Below are positions 23,460 to 35,369 of a stretch of 64,000 nt of DNA, in pieces. The DNA lies in NCBI GenBank assembly GCA_930367205.1, contig OV884015.1:103542509-103606508 (forward strand). Direction: 5' to 3'. This stretch comes from Acanthosoma haemorrhoidale. Lineage: Eukaryota; Arthropoda; Insecta; Hemiptera; Acanthosomatidae. A model generated the notes under the pieces. The model worked only from the letters and a program-made list of their open reading frames with translations, was not told where the DNA came from and ran no database searches. How positions within the stretch are numbered: position 1 is the stretch's first letter; each line of letters begins with the position of its first letter. Position numbers and translations under genes: made by a program.

Positions 23460-23800
23460 ATTTTTTTTTTTTCCCCTTCATAGCCCCTTTAAATTTCTAG
23501 ATAATTATATAGAATTATAGATCCTCAGGTGAATCTATTTACAATTTATTTTGTATTTCCTGTAGCATCACTACATTATATACAGGTTTTGTTGTTTTAT
23601 AGAAATTATATAATGAATAAACAAGTATAATGATATATAATCAAATTGATTGTTTGATTTCAGAAGTTTTTTTTTTCCTTCATAGCTCCTTTAAACTTAC
23701 AGACAAGTATACACAATTATAGATCCCCAAGTGAATCCATTCACAAATTATTCTGTATTTCCTGTAGCATCACTACATTATATACAGATTTCAGAAGTAC
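23460..23800 (-). mobile_element. Group B LINE 3' UTR, duplicated
   Basis: 23460-23600 and 23668-23795 both carry the complement of the block ending TTTAAAGGGGCTATGAA plus poly(A), with CTGTAGCATCACTACATTAT conserved. They lie in the same orientation, as a tandem pair. Confidence 0.65.
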
Positions 23801-24940
23801 AACGAGGTAACGGTTTTACTAACTACTGTCTTACGTCTATTCGGGAAGAGAGAGTGTTACTGCGTGAGGTGAGTCGGACTGAGTGAGAGGGAGGAGAATT
23901 TTGGGAAGGTATATATAGAGAGGGAAATGGATCATGCCTTCTCAGCTAGCGTGGGGAAATAAGTGAAGATTGCCTCATACTGACGGTCGTCATCGGTGCC
24001 ATCAGTCAGCAGGAAGCGGTTTATTGTTTGCAAAACAAGCCCTGGGTCAGTGATAAATAGGTCTTGTCTCAGCTGGTTAAGTGTTATCGGGGCCAGGCCA
24101 CCGGCTGTCGTTTGAATTCCATAATAACAGTATTTCTAGTTTACCATAATATTATAGTAGGTAACATTTTATTTTAAACATACCCCAAAACCTTTTAATT
24201 TTCTTCACATTGAAAAATGACATTTGTCAAAAACGAGTAAAATTGTTTCTTGTATTGCCCTGTGCAAAATTCTTTTGAAAAAAAAAACTGTAGTGACAGC
24301 TATCTTTTTTTCTTTCTTGTTTAATGGAGAACCCGCTAAAACCAATGGGGATGTTTTCGAAGTCTAGCGAGTCACTCCAGCCAGTAACAGAAGATCAGAA
24401 GATTTAATATTTGACTATTTTGAATTAGGCTGCCTACTCTGTTACGGTTCGAACCCTCGTTGAAAAGTTTTGTGAGCTTAGGTGTTGTCGATACACCACA
24501 GAAGAAAAATACGGGAGAACATTCATTGGATATTCTCCAAATGTATCGTCAAACATAAAAATTGCCTTTGATATACCTTTCGTTTTCCCGGATTACATAG
24601 CTGAGAACTCTGGTGGACGTGCAGACAAAGATCTCAAAGCATTATCCAGAGAGACAAAAAAAAGTAGGCGTGTATAACATCCAGACGATAACTACACACC
24701 AGATGAACCAACTTCGTTGAGTTCATTTCTATAGACTTAAATGTTAATAGTAAATTTACTTGTAAATAGATTAATTTGAATTAAAACAATAATTTTATTT
24801 ATTTGTTTTTAGGATGTTTATTATGATCAGTAAATTTAATTGAATTTGGTTTATTTTAGTAATTTTAGTAATTTTTCACAGTTTTTGCTTTCAAATTAAT
24901 TAATTTTAACTTAATAATTAAAGAAATATTTAACTAAATT
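23801..24940. other. Unassigned sequence
   Basis: Moderately GC-rich at 23830-24110 with a TATATATAGAGAGGG motif. A short open stretch is present around 24500-24680. Neither was recognised. Confidence 0.35.
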
Positions 24941-24944
24941 TTTT

Positions 24945-25560
24945 TTTTTCATAGTCCCTTTAAATTTACAGATAATTATAGAACCTCAGGCGAATCTATT
25001 TACAGATTATTTTTGTATTTCCTGTAGCGTCGGTACATTATATACAGGTTTTGTTATTTTATAAAAATTATAAAATGGAATAAATAAGTATAATGATATA
25101 CATTATAAGTGACTGGACTGAACTGACTAATAAAGGTGATGGGGCTCACCTTTTTGATCAATACTAATTACATACTAATTCTTAATCTAAGTTGCCTTCG
25201 ATGCGGGAAGGGTGGTTGGGCCATGGTGTTTAACACTGGGTTGGTTAGGTGATGCAACGAGTCAAAAAACTTGATGTGTCTCTGGCGAATGAACTCAGCC
25301 ACCGACGGCACACCAACAACGGGTGCAGGTCGGCGTTCTTTAACCTCTCGAGAGAGGTATGTCGGAACACTTTTCGCATGATCCCATTCTGGAAATGTTG
25401 GAGACATTAAGCTGTATTGTCATTCAAGTGGGTAAATAGCGGGGCACCGTACAGCAGAGTTGGCCGGAGGACACATTTTTAGATCATAAGTTTGAGACGA
25501 AGCGAGAGGTTGGGTGAAGTTAGCAAGTGGTGAAGCCAGTAAGAACTGTGTCGTACTTTT
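24945..25560 (-). mobile_element. Group B LINE, 5'-truncated
   Basis: The minus strand carries decayed reverse-transcriptase tail (25560-25410), a frame at 25407-25168 with EFIRQRHIKFFDSLHHLTNP, and the group B 3' UTR ending in poly(A) at about 24945. Confidence 0.75.
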
Positions 25561-25954
25561 TTTATTTTGTTACTAAAATGAGTAGAGAATTACCTAATTT
25601 ATTTGGATATTTTTAATTTATATGAATTATGGATTCCATCGATTTGAGAAGCAAATGCAACAATTGTTTTCTTGTTAAATAAAAAAATACCTATCGGAAG
25701 GTGACATTTGGGTTTAGTCCTTTATTCCCATGTACTCGATGCACTGTGCGTTGACTCCATATATTTCAATCTCATCAAGTAATTAAAACCATTACTCCAG
25801 TGTAGAACAAATTGTATAGAATAAATAAATAATTATTTATTTATGTTTTGAAGCTAATAAATTACTTCGTTACATCAAACATCACATTTGGGACTTATTA
25901 TTACTCAATTTTCATGTATCCCTACCGGGTATGATAAGTATGAGAAATTATATT

Positions 25955-26440
25955 TATATTATATTCAAGGCTCCCGACATACACGAAAAGTTCGAGGTCC
26001 CCACCATCACCGAAGCTATCGAAAGAAGACACATCAAGTTCTTTGACTCGATGGAACATAGCCAAAACCCTCTATTCCGAGACATGACACCCCCACCGCT
26101 ACCGGCAAGATGGCAACTCTCAAGATCTGGTAAAGCAGACCAAATGGTGGACATCACGGTGCTTGGCCCACCAACAACAAGCCTCTAACGGGCACCCATC
26201 ACTGCTATCCAACTAAATAAGACTGCATGCACTACATGCCTAGAGGGACTCTAGGCCCAGCCACCAGTGGACCCTCACCACTGTACCGCAACAATCAACC
26301 TCTACTGAGGCTTCCCATACTCCTTAATTCCCTCACACCACCTTCAATCAGGTACTCCTAGTAAAAGGATCCGCTCACCCCAAGTATTCCTTTATTTTTT
26401 CCCTCATCCTTAATCTTATAATTAGAGAGCTAAGAAAAAA
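25955..26440 (+). mobile_element. Group C LINE 3' end with coding terminus
   Basis: The frame at 25931-26188 contains EAIERRHIKFFDSMEHSQNP, a relative of the group B terminus. It is followed by GGTGGACATCACGGTGCTTG and the group C end AATTAGAGAGCTAAGAAAAA. This links group C 3' ends to a reverse-transcriptase frame of the same broad clade. Confidence 0.7.
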
Positions 26441-27660
26441 TATTATTTAATTAAATTAGCCATTCAAAATTATTAGCCATAGAAAAACAAGTCTTGGGAT
26501 CTGAACCCAACTCGTTTCACAGTTTAAACTTGACTTGCTAAATAGATTATTGTTACGACTGTTGCCTGATTGAGGAAAGCTCCTTGGTTTTATAATTCTC
26601 TTTGACTAATCATTATTTATAAAAACAGAGTTGTCTTATTAATGGTCCCCGAGCAATTGATGAGTTTAGTTTCCGTCACTCTAAATCAGCTAGAGGTCAG
26701 ACGAACCTAACTGCGCAGTGCAGCCTTGCACCACGATATCAAAGTCATTCTGCCTAACTCCTTCCGACATTTAGCCGAAAGCATCCTTTCATGGCTTGTC
26801 ATCCTTCTGTAGGAAAGTGTTCAGAACGCTGAAATAACTCAGATACAACTCTCTTCTGGAAATTCGTATCACTTGTGGATGTCATATGTTAGATCAATGG
26901 TAAACTTACCAGCTAACAGCTCACAGAACATTATTTTTTTGAATTTTTTTTTTATGCGTAATTTATGTTATATTTTGTCTTTATCGGGTATTACTTCAAG
27001 ATGGAAGATAACTCTTCAATAGATTCAGAGTTGCGTATTCAGAAAGATTGAATGTTGCTGAAACGAGACCGATAGTATTAAACCTTATATTAGTGACAAC
27101 TCCCCAAAAACAATGTGCTAAAACAAAAAAAAAATCATCTGTTTCTAGTAGGTCATATACAAAAAATCAAGGAGTGTGATATAATATTCTATTTTCCTCC
27201 CCTGCGCTATCAACTGGTGGTCCGAACTTCGCCCAAACGCTACAATTTGAGGTCCTCTAGTAAATGAAAGAAATAACACGAGATTGGTCTTCAGTACAAC
27301 GTAATTTAATCGGCTAATTATCACACACACACAAAAAAAAAACACTTTGATAAACCAAAATGTGAACCATTAAAAGAAAGTATAAAAAAGTCTTGAAGGT
27401 ATAAAGAAAGTAGACGGTGAAGTAAAAACGACAGGTCTTTGCCTAGTAGCCGTTCGATATGCCTCATTCATTTCGTGATTGATTACATATCGATAGACTA
27501 ACTTACTAATTAGTCATAGGACAGAGTCGTTCGGGAATGTCGGAATAATCTGACTTTTATATAAGCCTCTGTATGCTATGATATTGGAGAGATTTAATCC
27601 TAGTGAAGCGATGCCACTTACTTCCTGTATTTTTTAATTCCATTCCTCTTCCTGTATCCG
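26441..27660. other. Unassigned intergenic or intronic sequence
   Basis: No clear exon, repeat match or long frame seen. An (AC)n-like run near 27325 is minor. Confidence 0.35.
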
Positions 27661-27664
27661 TGCC

Positions 27665-28205
27665 AGTACGGTATTTAAGCTTTATCTCCACCAAAGGCTG
27701 ACATGGAACCTACACATAAGGCTAAAGAGACAAGAACTAAACAGACGCTTAGGACAACCGTGCATACTACTTCAAAGGACATCCCATCTCTCACTAGAAA
27801 ATAAATTACTAATCTACAACGTTATACTTAAGCTAATCTGGACATACGGAATAGAGCTATGGGGGACAGCAAAAAAGCCGAACTTTTCCTGTGAACAATA
27901 GTAAATGCCCCTTATTACGTCAGCAACTAAACCCTTAATAACGATCTCAATATACCTTACATTCTTGAACTCATCCCTTCCAAGTTCATGAAATTCCATA
28001 GTAACATATTCAACCACCCTAATCCCCTTGCACAGTTCACCACTCATCCTTATAATCCTTCTCAGAGACGGATGTGGCAGTGGCCTCGTGACCTGCTGTA
28101 AATAGGTGATATTGAGAGTTCTGGCAATGGCCAGTTACTCCTGATTACTGTCCTGAGCGTCTGTAGCTCTCGCACTCTTGGGCAACCTCCACTGGCTTAC
28201 GTGGA
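27665..28205 (+). mobile_element. Group A (Jockey-like) LINE, longest copy
   Basis: The plus-strand frame reads LHQRLTWNLHIRLKRQELNR, then SLENKLLIYNVILKLIWTYG and IELWGTAKK, typical of the region after the catalytic core in Jockey-clade reverse transcriptases. A shift near 27895 leads into the tail shared with 17005 and 11186. Confidence 0.75.
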
Positions 28206-28234
28206 CTGGCTTGAAAGTGTAGTATCTGTTCTTA

Positions 28235-28556
28235 TCAGCTTAATCTCTGGTACGACTCCCATCGGGGGTCCAGAAGATTAAACTGATTTTTGGGAAATGA
28301 CGGAGTGCTAGGGGCTTGCTCCACCTCTGTCGCGGGTTGACCCGGTATTGCAGTACCTCCGGGAACGGCCCATATAAATAAAATCAGTGACTCAATTAAT
28401 TAATTTGATTGAGTCAATAAACGAAACAAATATGGGCCGTTTCCGGAGGTACTAGTCAACCCCCGATAGAGGTGGAGCACAAGCCGCTAGCACTCCGTCA
28501 TTTCCCAAACATCTTCTGGACTCGTCGTACCACTACCAGAAAGAGATTAAGCTGAT
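28235..28556. mobile_element. Foldback (hairpin) element
   Basis: The left arm (from TCAGCTTAATCTCTGG at 28235 to CGGCCCATAT near 28376) is repeated as its complement from about 28430 to 28556. The arms are roughly 130-140 bp with small indels and a 50-bp AT-rich centre. No coding capacity; it resembles a foldback or MITE. Confidence 0.75.
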
Positions 28557-28641
28557 TTTTAAGATTAACAACCTATTCATTATTAGAATTAATTACTAGT
28601 GTTATTTTAAAATAAATAAATTAATAATACGCGTGTTTCAG

Positions 28642-31600
28642 CTTGAGGGAAAATTCGAGTGGGCCCGCATCAGCCAGTTTCGAATTATGTTATACATACG
28701 TGAGTGTATATATATTTTTTTTATTTATTTTTTTTTTCACCCTTTTATTACATTTTATATTATATTATTAAAATTTTTTTTTTTTTCTCCCTTTTATTAC
28801 GCCGATACGTCTGGTGACGCGGCCGACGGAGGAGCTTGGGGGACTTCCCACATGCGAAGGAGGTGGCAACCATGTGGATTTGGGAGGTCTCTGGGCTGTT
28901 TGTAAATACTGTATGAATGATGAATTGTAAATATGGTATGGATGAGTACATTGATCACAAGTACTTATGGCCCCATATGGCAGATTGTAATTTTATCATA
29001 ATAAAGTTGATTCAGAAAACAAAATTTCGTTTAAGAACTGTTGCCTATGTAATTCAACATCTGGTTTGGTTTATTTAACAAAGTTGAAAGATTATTGCCG
29101 CAGGTTTGGCAATCATCAATGCCTGGTTGACATTCACAAATGTGCGCTGTCGAAGAACCTTGCTAGGGAGCCGGCAGGGGCAGGAGTGCCCACCGAACCT
29201 GGAGCAGATAAGGGCCATTGTTCTCTGGAGGCTTTGTCTTGGAGGGCCTCTTGTCTTCTTGTAGGCCCTTCTTACCTTCGCCGTCGTCTTGTCGGTCCCG
29301 CCGGAGGGAAATGTCACCAGGATCATAGACACCGGGCTATTATAGGATCACTGGATCACCCTTGACGATACCGGGGGATGTAGAGCATTCCAGGATCATC
29401 TGTAATTATATCTGACATCATCCTAGTGTTTCCGATACTAGATTGAATACATTTTCAGCAAGTGCTAACTACTCTTATGTATAGTAGATGAAAACAAGAC
29501 GTTCGCATTTATATATTTAGCTAATATACTAATACTATTATTAAATAATAACTTTTTATACACGGCTTGAGTGGAAAAGTACAATAAGTCTATTTTCCAT
29601 CTTCAACCTAAAGTTCACAACCCACTTCCTAAAATAATTACTGTGCATGTACAAAGTCTATAAGTTTAAGGGCATTGTAAAGTTTAAGACATCAGCTATT
29701 AAAATGCATTTATCAGTTCCTCAGTACAAAGAAATTTGCCTTCACCGTAGGAAAAAGAATGAATTCTAGCTATGGCATATATACGACCTAATTTTTATAT
29801 CCATGTAATTAATAATATAAGTATAGAGTATATAAATAAACTATTTTACAAATTCATTATAATGTTAATGTTAGCTTAAATGTAATCAGGACTATCATCA
29901 ATCAGCTTAGCGATTTTTTTTTTACCCCTTTTCACCCCCCCCCCATGTTTGATAACAGAAAACATGAGACTTAAACAGTATCAGGAGTGTAACTTTCAAT
30001 GACACCAAAGCCTATGGATTCAGCACTAACATCGGTAGTTTTCTATAATTTTAACATAGCACCCCCTTCCATTTGGATTTTGTGAAATGGAAAAAATATT
30101 TTGTTTACTATCATATTGTGTAGGATATCAAAATGCAAAAAAAAAACATAAAATCAGATTAATGACAATTTATTTTTAAATATTTATATAAAACAGCTGT
30201 AGTCGTGGTTACGAATTCCCTTGTACATTATCGATCAATGAGGCGTTTGAATAAATGGCGTTTGAATAATTGTCGTAGTAAAAATGATTGTAAAAAACAT
30301 ATGAGTCAAGAGGGATTAACTAGAAATATCATCAAACTCTTTAATTGTGTGTTATTGCCCGATTTTGTTTCATATACAAATTATTTTAAATTAATATTTG
30401 TAAAATCCTTGTCACCGAACAGATGATTTAGTTCGACGTGATATGGCATTGTTTCTAACCAATAAGACATAATTCAACTGATAAATATCATTTAAACTGT
30501 AATTTCTGAGATGAACAATGGTTCACAGACCGATGTGCACGAGGAAGATTCCCTAAGGATGGACTGTCAGGAGCCCAGTGTCGGTGAAGAAATAGCCCGT
30601 GTTTCGGACAACCCCCAGGACTTTGTCTTTGTGGAAGAGACAGGTCTCTACTACAGCTGGAAGGAGAGGGTCTACTACAGTCCTTCCACCAGGCTCTTCT
30701 ACTACATCGACCTCGGGGCCTTCTACTTCTTCGACGAGCAAACCAGGTCCCTTCAGCTGCACGCTCCATGGCTGAGAATGGTGGCAGGATCCTCCGTCTT
30801 CGTAGTGACCAGCCACGGAGCCTCGCTGGGCCGTGGTGACCTGGAGGTCTCTCTGCAAGATGTGATGGTGAGCAGGGTGCACTGCAGGATCAGCTTCACC
30901 GAAGGCTACCGCGTAGAGGACGCTGGGAGCAGACACGGCACCTTCCTCGACGGGCGGAAGCTGGTACCCGGAGTGTCGGAACCTCTGAGCCACGGGAGCA
31001 TCCTCACGGTCGGTACAACGCAGGTCCTCTGCCACTTCCATCACATGTACGAGGTGTGTCCGGAGTGTACTCCTGTCGTCACTGATCAGAAAAGGGACAA
31101 TGGTAAGGAGGAGTCGTACAAGCGAGGGATCTCGGAGGTGAGGAAGAAGTTTGGGCTCAGCAAATTCGTGCCGATCAAGCTTCGGGCAGGGTATGTCGAC
31201 CGCGCACGAGTGAGGCGACAGGTCAAAGGCTCTTCTTGCGACCACGAGAAAACGGAATCATCGTCTGTACACTTTCCGATACGGAGCGACAACAGAGGTT
31301 ATCTACTATTGAAGAATATGGGTTGGGCAGAAGGGGAACCGTTAGGCAAGCCTACCAGCTAAGAATGAAATGTATTGACAGAATACCAGCTGTTAACTAA
31401 ATATATTGCCTAATCATTAAAATAGAAATAATTTGTATTCATTTCAATCACTCATCGCAAGAATGATCAATGTATCCGGAATGTTTTCAGAAAGATGTAA
31501 AATTTCCAATGACTTACTTCTCCAACTTTACATTTTATGTAAGGTTAATAAGAAGTGCCTTTTTTAATATTTATCTTTTCTTATTAATTTTAGACCACGT

Positions 31601-33136
31601 GCCTAGCCCCCCCCCCCTACCAGTTTTGAACCCGGGATGAGTTTCTACTGGTTAAACTGATATTACTATCCAGAAAAACCATTCAGTGTTACCAACTGTC
31701 ACGACCAATTTTTATTTTAGTAACGATTTATTATTTAAGCTGGTTTATTAAAATTAATATTTAAAAATTTCAAATGCTTTCAGTCAGGTTATCTAAGGAA
31801 AATAAACTACATTTGTTGTAATTGTAAACATTTTTTCCTTTTTTATTAAACATATATTTGCTTATCAGACAGGTTAACTAACTATGTTTATTAATGCAAT
31901 GATAAGATATATATATATATGTATAAATAGCAAAAAAAAAAAACTTAATAAAAATATCTATTAATCTTTCTTCAGAAGAAATTTATTGTATAAACCATTT
32001 AGACCAGGCTTTTCTAAAGAAGAAGTCGGTTACAGTATAAGAATAACGATTATGTAGTAATACATTAGATATTACATTTATTTGTCAAAACCCAGAACCA
32101 TCGAGTCAGTATGGGATACAATTGGGGTTTATTCTGTGTGAGAAACATTTTTACATAGAATAAAATAATAGAAAAACAAAATACAATTATAATGACAATA
32201 AGTGCATAGTACATCGTTTTTATTTTTGAAAATTTTCAAACCCAAACTATCTATCTACACGTCAAAAATAACCATAAACAATAACAATTAGTTTAACAAT
32301 AACTAAAAATGGTTTTCATTATTAGACATAGCGTAAACAAGTTAAGTAGTTTATGCTTAAATTTTAAATAAATTAAATGATTCAGACAATCTTTTTTAAA
32401 TAAGTCAATTTAATTGAAATGACACATGTAAGAAAAAAAAATATTAAACTGGTGATGGTAATTTTTGGTATGTAGGTATACCGTCGCGATTCAAAATGTT
32501 GCCAAAAAAACAAAACAAGGAAGATAGATATTTTAGGCATTAATTACACTGTTTGAAGTTTGAATCCTTCGAATTATAAATAAATTAAATACAAACTTTT
32601 GTAAAATATATAACTAACATTAAAGGTAATTTCTTTTTATTCATTTAACTTACTATTTCTTTATTATTATTTATTTATTACACTGTTTAAAAGATGTTCT
32701 GCAGAAGTGTTGGTCAGCAACTAATAGGATATAGTTTGGGTATTTATTTCTCTGAGATATAAAAATAGGAAGCACGTGAGACAAAACAATGTTAAATACG
32801 TGCTTTTGTTTATAGTTGTCAATTTTTGATATTTTTCTGAGACTGGTAGCTATCTATTTTTTAATTATTTTTTTGTCCCAATCATTAGGAAGACATAAAA
32901 GATGGTTGTTAGCGACAAATGAAATGCAAAGATATTCCAAAGATAATAGTTTGGGAGTGTTTACACACTTGGAATAGGCACCCTTGAACGTCAGAGCTTA
33001 TGATGACCCCAGGGAGGACAAGGACACGCCGAAGTGGCAGGATTCCCTGGAAATCCTTGATTCCTGCCGGAAGGAAGCGATAGTAGCGGCCCTATTTGGT
33101 CAGGAGGGTATCCGGTTATTGGGCAACGCCTTCTAA
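28642..33136 (+). CDS. Unidentified host gene, last three exons (two predicted membrane segments)
   Basis: Exons 28642-28699, 29104-29260 and 32995-33136 join in phase (1, then 2) with AG acceptors and GTGAGT and GTAGGC donors. They give about 118 residues to TAA at 33134-33136, and an AATAAA overlaps the stop region (33136-33141). The first two exons produce a hydrophobic stretch around FRIMLYI/LAIINAWLTF and a second around RAIVLWRLCLGGPLVF. The last exon is soluble and ends FGQEGIRLLGNAF. I recognise no family; a small multi-pass membrane protein is the best description. Without the second splice a TAG follows at once (29262). Upstream exons were not found. The first intron holds a group A LINE end; the second holds the AGGF1-like frame. 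The GTAGGC donor is non-optimal, so the model is moderately secure. Confidence 0.55.
28800..29015 (+). mobile_element. Group A LINE 3' end
   Basis: It runs from CTGGTGACGCGGCCGACGGA to the AATAAAG tail near 29005. It lies in the intron between the exons at 28642 and 29104. Confidence 0.7.
29270..30510. other. Intronic/intergenic, AT-rich
   Basis: A short 73-codon frame at 30205-30426 has no recognisable features. A C-run (29934-29943) and the E-box-like ACAGCTGT near 30192 are the only notable sites. Confidence 0.35.
30511..31362 (+). CDS. AGGF1-like protein (OCRE + FHA + truncated G-patch), intronless
   Basis: The single open frame of 283 residues starts at ATG 30511 and ends with TAA at 31362. 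Residues about 35-85 form a Tyr/Phe-rich OCRE-type repeat (ETGLYYSWKERVYYSPSTRL). Residues about 95-175 are an FHA domain with LGRGD, SRVHC and GSRHGTFLDG, the phosphothreonine-binding loops. A CPEC motif follows at 183-186. Residues 262-280 start a G-patch (NRGYLLLKNMGWAEGEPLGK) that stops early. This order is that of AGGF1, a nuclear splicing-associated and angiogenic factor in vertebrates, normally around 700 residues. The copy lacks the N-terminal part and the end of the G-patch, has no introns and is far more GC-rich than its surroundings. It lies within the last intron of the gene at 28642-33136. A retrocopy that kept its frame is my inference; a short genuine paralogue is the alternative. 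Confidence 0.75.
   Translation: MNNGSQTDVHEEDSLRMDCQEPSVGEEIARVSDNPQDFVFVEETGLYYSWKERVYYSPSTRLFYYIDLGAFYFFDEQTRSLQLHAPWLRMVAGSSVFVVTSHGASLGRGDLEVSLQDVMVSRVHCRISFTEGYRVEDAGSRHGTFLDGRKLVPGVSEPLSHGSILTVGTTQVLCHFHHMYEVCPECTPVVTDQKRDNGKEESYKRGISEVRKKFGLSKFVPIKLRAGYVDRARVRRQVKGSSCDHEKTESSSVHFPIRSDNRGYLLLKNMGWAEGEPLGKPTS
31363..32990. other. AT-rich intronic/3' flanking sequence
   Basis: C-run at 31610-31618 and a (TA)n at 31907-31920. No gene or clear repeat recognised. Confidence 0.4.
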
Positions 33137-33528
33137 ATAAATTTATTCTAAACATCATTTTGTCGGTCTGGTTTTTGTAGACAGTTATTAAGGGAGGGGA
33201 TTTGTATGCAAATAAATATTCTTTTTGTATCATTTTTTAAATAACATGAGTATATATATACATATATTAGCTCATTCTATTTTTTTTGTTGCACACTTTT
33301 GCGTGTTCGGCCAACATTTGTCTTTTGCGCATATTTAGGCTTAAAATGTACACATTATGCATATTTCAAATAATTTGATTTAATTTTTATTCAAAAGGCC
33401 TAATTTAATAATTTAAATAAAGTAAAATTGATATTATATTGAACAATAAAGGGTGTTGGCTATGATGATCGTGGTACTAAGAACTATTTTTTGCTCCGTT
33501 TAGTTTAGCTTGTTTATACTGAGGTGGG

Positions 33529-34381
33529 CAAGAAAGTAATTTCGGTTTTTTAGTGTAAAATAAAACTCGTTCTATACAAAAAATGAACTTCAATCAGTCA
33601 AATATCTTCCATTCTGTTCAATGACCTATTGCCATCTTTCTGGTAAATTCATGATCCCGCGGTCATAGAACTTCTGGTCCTTATCAGCAAAAAAAGTTAA
33701 CCAAGTGCGATTTGAGGTCATCGTTATTACTGAAATTTTTAACATTTTAGAAGTTTTGTAAACTTCGAAATAAATGATAATACGATGGTGCAAGGTCGGG
33801 GCTGTAAGGGGGATGCGACATCACTTCCTAACCAAGCTCCAATAGTTTCGTACGTGTTACTAAAGATGTGTGAGGCCTCGCATTGTGGCGGAACCCAAAT
33901 ATCGAGTCCAAGACGTCTTATATGATTTTCAATTGTTGTGTATGATACATTTAACTGTTTTGCAATCTCTGACACAGTTATATGACCATTCGATTCAATT
34001 ATAGCTTTCATTTTGCCGTCATCGACTTCAGAAGATCGACCAGAACGTTGGTCATCTTTTAGTGCAAAAAAACCTGCAGAACGAAATTTTTTAAACCAAT
34101 TCTGACACGAGCGTTCTGTTAAACAATCAATACCATAAACTTCACATATCTCTTTGTGAGCCTCAGCCGCTTTCTTGCATTTATGAAAATAAAATGTGTC
34201 GAAAATGCTTATTTTTACTCTCTATGTTATAACTGACCGTAAACTGATAGTTGTAAACATAACTACACGGAATTTCTTTATAGCAACCTAAAGGTATACC
34301 TACCTATCAAATCTCAAAAGAAAAAAAATTAACGCTAGCCATATAGTGCTGCGAACCGAAATCACTTTCTTGCCAACCCAA
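33529..34381 (-). mobile_element. mariner transposon, internally deleted
   Basis: Inverted ends CTGAGGTGGGCAAGAAAG (left) and TTGGGTTGGCAAGAAAG (right, complement) sit next to TA on each side. On the minus strand the N-terminal helix-turn-helix half is preserved, from FHKCKKAAEAHKEICEVYG through WFKKFRSAG, DDQRSGRSSE and NHIRRLGLD. After WVPP the frame skips the catalytic aspartates and continues as debris. At 853 bp it is about two thirds of an autonomous mariner and cannot encode transposase. Confidence 0.8.
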
Positions 34382-35365
34382 TAGAAGCAATAATGAAAAC
34401 CATGCCAAAAACCCAGTCTTCTTTTTGTTCAAAATTGAACGTTTGGGTCGTGCTGTTTAACTGGGAAGATGAAAATGATTTGTTTTTCAACGGATTTAAA
34501 GTTGTTTAGTGTGCATGCAACAACAGGATCCCCTGTGAAGGAAAATCCCACCTGGATTTACATAAATTATCAATTTATCATCCTTAATACGATAGTGAAA
34601 ACTATCCATTAACTGCATTCATTTTGTTGAAGGACAATATGAACTTTGTGAAATTCGTTTTGTTTTTTTTGCGTGACTATTTATGGTTTAATATTTCAGC
34701 ATTATTACCTTGGCTGCATAGTGCGCGTTATCTTTTTTTTTTTTATGGCATATTAGACTGCTTATTACCGTAATTTTTACGCCCTATTATACGATATATT
34801 TAATGTTTTTCGTCACATCAAATGAATGTAATAAAGCAACGCTTCAGATGTTTCAATGCATTTGGATGAGTAAGCCGAAGAGAAAGAAAGAAAGCCAATG
34901 TACTTTCACATTCATAGAATTTAAAATAAGTTGCTATTCTTAGGTCGGAATTTGAAAACTAGAATCCATTATGGTTTCACCAATGTCTAACAGGAAATAA
35001 ATTCCAAATCCAAAAGGAAAGGCTATAATTTCAAACAATTTCGAGTCCAGGTTCTTTTTTTATTCATTTATGTTGTCGTTAAGATGTAATAACGCCATCT
35101 TACAGAATTATATATAGTTTTATGTTTGTTTTTTTTGTTAATTATTTATAATTTAGCGACACTCAAATTGGCTCAGTACTACGTTATTTAAATTCTTATA
35201 TAACAATTTTAATTATGTTTCAATTATCATGAATAGTTATTTAGTTCTAATAAAAATATTTGAAAATTAAATAACAGTATCATTTTAAAAAATAAATTGT
35301 GAGAAGCTACTCGCTAAAGACGATACTAATAGAATGATTATTTTCGTTCTAGCAGCATTTAATAT
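34382..35365. other. Intergenic, AT-rich
   Basis: Nothing recognised on either strand. Confidence 0.4.
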
Positions 35366-35369
35366 TTTT

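Noticed and set aside
24440..24470. GGTTCGAACC, like a tRNA T-loop
   Set aside because: Flanking bases do not form the T-stem, and no anticodon or D-arm could be placed.
29075..29332. Minus-strand 85-codon frame over the second membrane-protein exon
   Set aside because: The plus-strand reading has matching splice phases on both sides; the minus frame has no context.
30553..31245. 230-codon minus-strand frame opposite the AGGF1-like frame
   Set aside because: An antisense shadow of a GC-rich coding region; no domain or protein-like pattern.
31600..31680. tRNA-derived SINE-like sequence on the minus strand (GGGTTCAAAAC)
   Set aside because: Only a partial B-box and no convincing A-box or tail; no second copy seen in the window.
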